64,000 nucleotides of DNA from Selaginella moellendorffii (lineage: Eukaryota; Streptophyta; Lycopodiopsida; Selaginellales; Selaginellaceae): NCBI RefSeq assembly GCF_000143415.4, contig NW_003314262.1, forward strand, positions 4,837,131 to 4,901,130, given 5' to 3'. The position numbers and the translations under genes were made by a program. Below are positions 55,378 to 64,000 of this stretch, piece by piece. The stretch's first letter is position 1. Each line of letters opens with the position of its first letter. A model generated the notes under the pieces. It worked only from the letters and a program-made list of their open reading frames with translations, was not told where the DNA came from and did not search any database.

Positions 55378-58300
55378 ATTTGGTATCGGAGCTGTTCCTT
55401 AGTCCGACTTTTATTGGTGCTCAAGTATATCACCACTAGTGTTGGCATCGGAAGGTCCGAGGAGTGGGCCTATCCTTGAGGAGTAGCAAGTCGGGAAGAC
55501 ATGGCTCTCCATTACAGTTCATGTGCGAACTTGTAGACGAGGTGGTGGATAGAAAAGGGCCAATAATGGAACGACTTTGGGATCTTGGGAACAGTAGATG
55601 GCTTTTCTCAAAGAGTTGAGGATGTGATCCAGATGAGCGTTTGACTTAGCAAACTGGCTAATGTAGTTGTGGTAAATAACTATAGTTGTGATCACGGGAA
55701 AGATAGAGACTCCAAAACAATAAAGGAGTCACAAGATTTTCCTCATATAGTTGAGGTTGGTGCTCATGAATGTGAGACCAGAAGTAATGACCGTGGGAGG
55801 TCAAATACGGAAGAGGACTCAAGTCCTTGAAAAGGTAGCCGGGGCTACCTCTAATAAATGCTGGAACAACCCCAAGAGTTGGGGGTGTATTAAGTGGATG
55901 AGTTGGTGTTCTCATCACATGGACAAGTAGTCCTAAGGGGCAAAGGTTGCCCCCAGAGAACAAAATCAAGTGTCGGAGTAACACTTGTGAAAATAGTCCT
56001 TTTGAGTAGGACAGGAATGCAAGAAGTGTATTCCAGTGAGCTAGTGCCTCACAAGTAGGACCTTATGGGTCGGTGGATTAACCAAGTCCAAAGTTGCTAG
56101 ACGACTCAAGTAGAGTCAAGGGATGGTCCTAAAAGGACTGATGGAAGCATTTGGACTGAGGTGTGTTTTACCCCATGAAGGATGGGGGGGGATCATAGGA
56201 TCCAAGGATGAGAACAGAGGGTATCTCATCGATGGCAAAATGTGCCGTGCTAAAAGTCGTGGGAAAGGTGTTCCCAAATAGAAAACAACTTTGACACAAA
56301 GTTGTGTGTGACCTCTATGGTGCCGTGCTAACAAATGGTTGGCATGAGAAAGAGCGGTATTGGTCTTGGCAAAGACTTAGACACAAAGAAAAAGTGTCAT
56401 AGAGGTAGGCTCGTGGAGCCGATGGTGTGGAGACACCAATGTGCCAAGGTGTGATACCTTGAGGCTATGTTGTTGGGTTCATGAGGACCCCTTGCCAAAG
56501 GAGTCCCAATGGAAATGGGAATGGCAAGGCCTAAGCTCGAAGGCATGCGGTTGGAGTGTGGTGACCCAGATAATGATGGAGGTGTGGAAGCACCAAGCAA
56601 TGAGTTGTAAGACTTGACAGCTATGGGGCAACTAAGCAAGAGGTGCAAGATAATTGGTTAAGCGGGTAGAAGGTAACTACCCAAGACTTCTTAATGGTAT
56701 AAAGAAGTTAGATATACCCTTACGGGGGATAAATTGCTTATGTTGCGATATAGTAAGTCAATGTCATGAAAGGAAATACTCATTGTCAAGGAAGCCGTCA
56801 TTGGGACACCCGAACACTCTAGAACACCAAGAGGTGGTGTTTGATGTCGCGAGGGCAATGGATAAAGCCCAAGGGACTAAGTCCCTAGCGAATGATAGAT
56901 AGAAGGTGCTATCCAAATGTTCAAGGTTGCGGAGACAGGAGAGGACTGTCTACCCAAGTTGGACAAAGCCAAAAATGGAATTTTGGCAAGGCTAGTGATG
57001 GGCATGTAAAGGCCCATAAGCAACAATGTAACCCCAGTGTGTGGGATTATAAGCTGAGCATACCTGGATTGAGGAACCACTCCCTGGGCTATTAGGTAGG
57101 TTCATCCCTAAGAATACTTGCTAAGGCATGATAGAAAGTGCAAAGCTATCCTCCTGGTCTGGAGGAGAATGACCGAAGGAAAGGTGTGAAGCCAAAGGCA
57201 AGTAGTGTTGGGATGGAACTGAACCATAGAAATCAAAGGGCATAACCAAGGTTGGTTATGCCAGCTGGGAGTGGAAAATCAAGTGGGGGCTCAAGGGTGT
57301 TGCCGCTAGCAACCGTGATGCCATGGAGAGTCTAAAATATGGAATTGTCCATGTTAGACTATATGGCATTTGGAAGGCTTGCAAAAAGGGAGGCCTTAGC
57401 AAGCTGAGGGATAGAGTTCCTTCAAGGTTCCCAAAGACGATTCTAGGTAGCGTAGTACCTAGAAAGGCCAAGTGTAAATGGTTCATGGAACGCGCGAAAT
57501 CAGAGTGGCGCAGCAGAAGCGTGGTCTTGAAGCTTGCCATGAGGCAAGGTTATCAAGGTTAGGGAAGTAGTTCCCGAGTGTTCAAAGAGAGGGCTTTGAA
57601 CGAAAGTCGATGGTCAAGGACTTTCACGCTTATGCAGGAACCATGTTACAATGGTCGGAGAACTTGCCAAGTGAGATTGGCACGTCGGGGGAACAAAGAC
57701 CCTAGTTGAAGGTGATAACTTCAAAAAGGGTGGGCCATGGGGCCGAGCATGGAGGAGTCCATGCATGATCACAGACATGTCAAGTGAGAGGACTTGGTAG
57801 TGTGGAGGAACTAGGTTCCTAAGCTGTGATCAGTAGCGCGCTTTAAAAATAGGTTGGTGCACCGGCGTGGGGAGTCACGCCAGGCATCTAGTGTGATGCC
57901 GTCCGTAGATGCATATACGGAGGTTGGGTTCGAGTCCCGACCCTCTAGTGCTTGGGTTCAAGTCCCAAATCACTAGGGCGTGGTGATGGTTTGGAATATG
58001 AGGACACTCATATTTCGGTGGTCATGGACTCTCAGTGGGGAGACTGGTTTGGGCACACCGCCAAGCGAGGGATGCCTCGGAGTCGTGATGCACGGTTAGA
58101 TTGCTTAGTGTGAAAGCTCAGCATATCTAACTTGAACACTTTGGTGCAAGTGGCACCAAGGTCGTGGTGAGTGAGATGGGGACACCTAATCTCAGTTGCT
58201 ATGAACCCTTGGCCGTAAGGGCTAGCTTGGGTGCACCGCCAAGTGTGGGGGATGCCCCCGGGGTTATAGTCAACAACTTGGAGGTCTGGAAGACCAAGTA

Positions 58301-59477
58301 CCTCTTGGCAACTCTGTTAAGGTGCCAAGGTGAGATCACTAGGTGATCTTATGGCCAGAAAAGGACAAGGTCCTTGGTTGGCTAAGGAATGAAGTTCCTG
58401 GTTCAAAATGTTGAAATTGAACTGTTTAAGGTGGTGTGGCTTGGTCGTGATAACCAAGTGGGAAGAGCACCTAAGTCAAATAAACTATGTCCGTGCGATG
58501 GCATAGTGAGTCCGAGGAAAGTAGTCTCTATAAAAGACCCATGGGAGGGTCACGAAGTTGGGCCGTGGATAGAGCCCATAGCAGAAGATGCTAAAGAGAC
58601 GTACTAGGGGTGAACATCCTCCGGACTTGGCAAAGAAGAGTCTTTGCTATGGAACAGAAACAATACCTCAAGGAGGGAGGTAGAGATTCGATGTTGCTTG
58701 GTGCAACAATCAACGGATAGGAGCAAAAGATGAGTGGCCAAGATAGGGCCGTGGAATCCATTGGAAGGAATCCAAGTGACAAAGTTAGGCGAGGAACACT
58801 AATGTGTTGGACGCTAACGAGTTGCAGGAAAGGAAGTGTGTTTCCAAGGAGGGATTCCGAAATGCTCCGATTTGGCAAAAGTGGAAGCTCCAAGGGAGGG
58901 AGCGGTAAGGTAGCCAAATGATAGGGCCATGAACAGCCCTAGCACAAAGCATGATAACTGGAACTTTGACACGAAATAGAAGAGAGGATGATGGTGCCCT
59001 CGAGTAGAGAACTTCCTAGGATGGGAAGTGGAGTTGCACAAAAGGTGCAAGGCAAGGTGTCGAAGACACCTAGGAAATCGACTCCAAGAAGTCAAAATTC
59101 AAAGTTCCAAAGTGCAAAGGTTATATCGATGGAAATTGAGACTACTCGAGAAGGAGTAGTGGGATTGACTTAGAGAAGGGTCTCTAAGAGGTTTAGCGAG
59201 AACTAAACCAATAAAACGAGAGAACCACTATATGTGGTCCAATCAGTCTCTAAGTTGGAAAGACTACCCTCCTTAGAGGATATGCAAAAGGCATGGTGAG
59301 CCTTCAATGTCCAACCATTGATGAATATGGAGAAGGCATGGTGAGCCTTCAATGTCACACCATTGACAAATATTGGCTACGCGCCAAGGATTGAAATGGT
59401 AACACATGCGGGTGTTACTTTATAAAATGGTTCACCGTTCGATGAGGACATCGAACTTCGTCTATGGGTGGTGGAGT
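55378..59477 (+). other. Complete LARD-B internal region, no genes
   Basis: 4.1 kb. The primer site is at 55381-55392 (TGGTATCGGAGC, complement of the initiator-Met tRNA end with one difference) and the purine-rich CTATGGGTGGTGGAGT at the 3' end. The longest frames are about 110 codons and carry no domain. It serves as the reference for all older copies, and shows the gypsy-C site (about 57950) and the transposon F site (about 58190) unfilled. Confidence 0.85.
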
Positions 59478-61218
59478 TGTGAGACACAAAATCCCTAGGC
59501 CCCAAAGTGGAGCTGGAAGGGCGCCACATGGTAGTGGCCGAAGCGAGAGCCAAACGAGCGTAACACGTTTGGACCAAAAGCTCCGACTTGAAAAGTCAAG
59601 AGCGGGAGTGGAACTCCCAACGAAGTGCTCGAGGAACGAGCACGAAGAGAGCAAAAGGCGAGGCTCCAAAAAGGGACCCAAAAGGACCAACACATGACAC
59701 GTGGGAGTGTCCGAGATGGACTCGAGATGGAGTCCGAAGTGGAGTCCGAGGTGGACCCGAGATGGACCCGAGTTGGAGTCCGAAGTGGAGTCCGAGATGG
59801 AGTCCGAGATGGAGTCCGAGATGGAGTCCGAGTTGGAGTCCGAGGTGGACCCGAGATGGACCCGAGTTGGAGTCCGAAGTGGAGTCCGAGATGGACCCAA
59901 GATGGAGTCCGAGATGGAGTCCGAGATGGAGTCCGAGGTGGACCCGAGATGGACCCGAGATGGAGTCCGAGATGGACCCGAGATGGACCCGAGATGGAGT
60001 CCGAGATGGAGTCCAAGATGGAGTCCGAGATGGAGTCCGAAGTCGAGACCGAGACCGGAACCGAGACCGGGACCGAGACCGAGACCGAGACCGAGATCGG
60101 GACCGAGACCGAGACCGAGGCCGAGGCCAAGACCGAGCCCGAGCCCGAGTCCGAGTCCGAATCCGAATCCGAGTCCGAGTCCGAGTCCGAGTCCGAGTCC
60201 GAGTCCGAGTCCGGAGCCTGAGAGGGTGAAAGCCCAAAGCGTTCGTCTCCCAGACCCTGGGGGGTTTGGTGAGCTCCAAAAGTATAGTAGGGGGAGGACT
60301 GCAGTGGAGCCAATTTGGCCAGGAAAGGCCAGTTTGGCCCAGGAAGGCCAGACCCAGTGTTGGGTGATGAACTGACCACTGGGAAGTCCAAGACTAGAGT
60401 GAATACGGACCGACAAGCGGGGTAGCTTGGTGAAGTGTTCAAGAGCCGGCTCTAGTTCCCCCGGGAGATCGACTAGCCGATGCTCCCAGTCCAAGTGTGG
60501 GTGGCACTACCTACTTGGATACCAGGCGTGGCTCAACGGAACCTCGCTCTAAGCCCATGGCTAGAGCACCTAAAGGCGATAGGTGGGGAGAGTACCCAGG
60601 TGGCTCGCGTAAGGCCACGGTGTTCCGAAATGTCGTCCCAAAGGCCCAGACTGTGGAAAGGAAGAGGAGCAGTCCTCTGGGGTAGTGACCAAGGACACAG
60701 TCATGTGGTGAGGAAGTCCCAGAGGACCGTGGGACTTAGTGGTCGGGCCTGTGGGCCTTGATCCAGTGGCAGTGTTGGCAAACACGGCCAGGGGCAGAAA
60801 GGGACTTGGTAGGAACTGACAAAGGGACTTTGGGGAAGGCGATTCCCCAGGTCTGTGAACATCCTAAGGATGCTAAGGAGTGGATCTAGGATGACCCCTC
60901 GTAGACAGATGGCCCAGTTTTGGAGAGACGGGATGGTGATGCAAGTGGTATTGGACCATTTGCGCAGCAAAGGTGAATGGGCATGGCCTTAGCGTAACGG
61001 GCCGAGATGTCAGTGGTACCTTTGGGTGTCAGTCATGGGATCGGACACGTGGAGCACTTGGACCAAGTGCAAAGGTTGAGTGGCATGGATGCCATTCTCG
61101 GGGCTAGCAAGCCCCAAGTCCTGAATGGGACTTATGGAGGTTGTGAATGAGACTCCTCCAAGTGGTCGAAGGTGTGGTTAAGTGACTAAAGTAGAATGGA
61201 AAAATTTAGTCGCTTACA
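59478..61218 (+). repeat. LARD-B LTR (second of the young pair)
   Basis: 1741 bp. It differs from the first mainly in the array (59713-60211), where several 12-mers carry GACCCG in place of GAGTCC and the 6-mer part has extra units. Confidence 0.92.
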
Positions 61219-62560
61219 CCTACCTATAAAATTAATCAATAGAGAAATTATGTTTCACATGTTTTTTGTGATTAACCACTTGAGCAAATCAATTTAGCAG
61301 ATGAGAATAATCCTTATACTATCACAATTGCTCAAAGATTACAAAGTGAATTTCAAAATCAGGCCATAAATCTACTAAAAGATTATAAAGACATTTTTGC
61401 TTAGTCTTACATAGATTTAAAAGGTATCCCACCAGAACTCTGTATGCACCGTATTGAGATACTTTCGGGAAATATGCTTAAAAGGTATATACTCTATAAA
61501 ATGAGTCTTAATTACTAAGGTAAAGTTAATGAAGAAATTGATAAACTTCTCTAAGCAAGATTCATCTATTCAATTCAGAATGTTCAATGGCTTTCACCAC
61601 TTGTAATTGTGCTTAAGAAAAATAGCAAATTATGAGTTTCTGTGATTTACAAAAAGCTAAATGATGCAACAAAAAAAGATATATTCCTTATTCCTTTCAC
61701 AAATGAAATTCTAGATTTAGTAGTAGGTCATGAAATATATTCATTTTTAAATAAATTCTTTGGCTATAATCAGGTGGAAGTAACACTTGAAAATCAACAC
61801 AAAACAGCTTTTATAAACCTATGGGGAACTTATGCCTACTGCAAAATACCTTTTGGTCTATGTAATGTTCTTTTTACATTTCAAAAAGTTATTATAGACA
61901 CTTTTAAAGAATATCTCACTAATTTCATGAGATTTTTCATAGATGATTTAGTGTTTTCAGCTCTAAAAAGGAACATTTAGTTTGCTTGCAAAAATGTTTT
62001 CAAAAATGTAAAAAATATAGCATTTCTCTTAATCTGGAAAAATATACTTTCTTTACAAATTTAGGCATACTTTTATGTCATATTGTATACAAGGAAAATA
62101 TCCTTGTAGACAAAGACAAAACTCAAGAGATTGAGACAATGTTTCCACCACACGATTAAAAAGTCTTTATTGCTTTTTAGGCAAAGTTGGCTATCACAAG
62201 CAATTTATAGAAGCTTATGCAAAAATTGCTAAACCACTTACTAATCTTTTAAAGAAATATACACCATTTATATGGAACAAAAATTGTTAAAAAACATTTT
62301 TAAGGCTTAAACAATACCTCAAAGAGGCACCTATACTTATTAAACTCAACTGGACAAAGGAGTTTCACCTACATATGGATACTTTTGATATTGCCACAAA
62401 TGCAATATTATTCTAGACACAAGGTGATAAAAAAAATCATTTTATTTACTATGCCAGCAAATACTTAAATCTTGTTAAGCATAACTACACAACAATTGAA
62501 AAATAAGCCTTAAACATAGTTTACACTTTACAAAAATTTAGGCATTATTTTTTGGCAATA
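61219..62560 (+). pseudogene. Element E reverse transcriptase and RNase H
   Basis: After the LARD-B the frame resumes (LLKDYKDIF, LKGIPPELCMHRIE). RT motifs: SPLVIVLKKNSK, IPFGLCNVLFTF and, at 61933-61947, FFIDD in place of YxDD (Phe for Tyr, both Asp kept). Later parts (LNWTKEFHLHMDTFD) fit RNase H. Stops and frame changes are frequent after 61980. Confidence 0.75.
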
Positions 62561-62865
62561 CTTTATTGACCATAAGTCTCTTTTATATCTCATCAACAAG
62601 CCATACATATTTGCTCGAGTAACTAAATGGTTTTTACTATTACAAAAATATAATTTTGAAATGGTATATAAACCTGAAAAATTTCATGAATATATCGATT
62701 GTCTAAACTACATCACTACAAAAGTCACATAATACTAAAGTAGATAAACTCCCAAATGCTTATTTATTTGCAATCTCTATGCCCACCACTTAGTTAAAAG
62801 ATATACAAATCTATCTCTTTATAGGCACAATTCTGCCCCATTATAATTCGCTAGAGAAAAAGAAA

Positions 62866-63560
62866 TTGTTTATCTTGAGGACACGACCTTACTTTGTTAT
62901 GGGGGAGCACTTATATAAATTAGACATCGATGGAACATTAAGGAAATATGTTAATAGACACAAAAAAAGAAATGAAATCCTAAGGGAAGCTCACTTAGAC
63001 CCATCAGAATGTCATTTTGCAAACGAAATCACTATTAGAAAAGTTTTACAAACATTGTTATGGTGGCCTATACTTTGGAAAGATACAACAATTTTTTACA
63101 AAAATTATGATTTTTGTCAAATGCATAAATTGCCACTTAAAAAGCAAATCAATGAACTAAATCCTACCTATCCATATGAAACATCTCACAAATGAGAATT
63201 GGATTTTATTGGTTCTATGATGATAAGTAATAAGAAGAACAAATACATTTTAGTCACCACTGACTATGTGACTAAATGGGTAGAAGGTATGCCTATGAAA
63301 TAGGCCTTAACTGCTAACACTGCTAAATTCCTTTATGAAAACATCATTGTAAGATTTAGTTTGCCTAAGGAAATTATCACTGATAGAAACACTTATTTCA
63401 TCAATAAAATAATAGAAATTCTTATACAAGGATTCATCCTTAAACACAAAAAGTTCATGCCATATTACCTACAAAAGAATGGTTAAGCTGAATCCACTAA
63501 CAAAGTGTTTTAAAATATCTTGAAAAGATTGTAAAGGACAATTGGGATAAAAAAACCCTA
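62866..63560 (+). pseudogene. Element E integrase
   Basis: Zinc-finger region with EAHLDPSECHFA and WWPILWKD, but the final Cys pair reads CQMH, so one Cys is lost. Catalytic core: LDFIGSM, YVTKWVEGMP, ITDRNTYF and, after a stop, AESTNK. This gives the D, D, E order of Ty3/gypsy integrases. Stops lie near 63195, 63302 and 63484. No chromodomain is visible before the window ends; 63560-64000 continues with degenerate C-terminal sequence. Confidence 0.72.
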
Positions 63561-64000
63561 GATGCTTTATAGGTTTATAGAATTGTATATAAAGTATCTA
63601 CATGCATGATACTATTTTATCTCATTTATGACCAAGAAGCTTTAACGCCTATAAAATTTATAATTTCTTCTTTGCATATTACAATTAAAAATGGCTTTGA
63701 TGAAAAAGAAGCTCTCAAGCAAAAACTTACCAAAATAGAAAACTTAGCTTAGAGCAATTTGGACCTTGCATACAATTCAAAAAACTAGAAAAGCTAGGCA
63801 TGACAGACAATTGAAAATCTCTTGTGAGCTTAAACAAAGAGATAAAGTCCTTTGGTATCAGGGCAAAATAAATACTTTTGGAAATAAATTTGAGAGAAAA
63901 TAGAACAATCTATTTATTTTATCTAAGATATTAGCTCCAGGAATGGCTAAAATACACATCTTAAACAAGAACAATATTGCAATAGTAAATTTAAATCATT

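Larger units (their letters stand above)
52373..61218 (+). mobile_element. Young LARD-B with tandem partial duplicate
   Basis: Structure: end of an internal region (52373-53658), LTR (53659-55377), complete internal region (55378-59477), LTR (59478-61218). The two internal-end-plus-LTR blocks are almost identical (a handful of substitutions in 3 kb, apart from array unit changes), so this is very recent. The left block begins in mid-internal sequence (TCAACAACTTGGAGG), directly against element E, so a third LTR has been lost or never assembled. No target duplication can therefore be read. It sits between the protease and RT of element E. Confidence 0.85.
49099..64000 (+). mobile_element. Decayed AT-rich Ty3/gypsy element E, split by LARD-B
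   Basis: Plus-strand gag-pro-pol remnants occupy 49099-52372 and 61219-64000 in the correct order, separated by the young LARD-B. It is much richer in A and T than the other elements, with many Gln or Trp codons changed to stops. Neither LTR was identified; the 3' end lies beyond the window. 49099-49500 holds a minus-strand coding remnant continuous with the right arm of the inverted repeat. 49550-49610 (GGGGAAGGAGGGGTGCC) is a GC-richer patch of unknown role. Confidence 0.75.

Overview
The window looks like nuclear DNA of a large-genome land plant. The main clues are a plastid-type accD gene that has moved to the nucleus (position 1, minus strand), plant-type Ty3/gypsy chromoviruses, initiator-Met-tRNA primer sites and GT-AG introns. 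A nuclear accD is known from only a few plant lineages. A heterosporous lycophyte such as Isoetes is one candidate, but this is a weak inference.

Layout. (1) 1-355 is the 5' end of accD, followed by its leader and about 2 kb of low-content DNA with degraded coding remnants. (2) 2694-39176 is one old non-coding LTR retrotransposon (called here LARD-B) split by at least six later insertions: a solo LTR of gypsy-C (3023-3409), a complete non-coding LTR element A (4078-11616), a complete chromovirus C on the minus strand (14601-20134), a 6.4 kb terminal-inverted-repeat DNA transposon F (20380-26783), a solo LARD-B LTR (27540-29356) and a rearranged chromovirus D (31235-38636). Most boundaries are supported by 4-5 bp target-site duplications, and several by unfilled copies of the same site elsewhere in the window. 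(3) 39210-47569 is a second LARD-B whose 3' LTR is broken by a captured fragment (44168-45273) and by another solo LTR. (4) 47570-49098 is an inverted repeat with arms of about 650 bp. (5) 49099-64000 is a very AT-rich decayed gypsy element E, interrupted at 52373-61218 by a very young, partly tandem LARD-B.

LARD-B has LTRs of about 1.7-1.8 kb. Each carries a 12-bp tandem array that grades into a 6-bp array; the internal region of about 4.1 kb has no credible genes. The arrays are open in all frames and cause most of the long ORFs in the window. All recognisable gag-pol genes (C, D, E and a Copia gag scrap) are broken by stops or frameshifts.

Points most worth a second look: two short GT-AG intron-like inserts in the integrase of gypsy-D, whose removal restores frame exactly; the DNA transposon F, with a decayed protein of a widespread uncharacterised eukaryotic transposon type, a spliced passenger gene and a family of 22-bp palindromes; an LTR core block shared by otherwise unrelated LTR families; and a miniature LTR element next to an inverted LTR inside D. 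All family calls are from reading the sequence; no database search was run.
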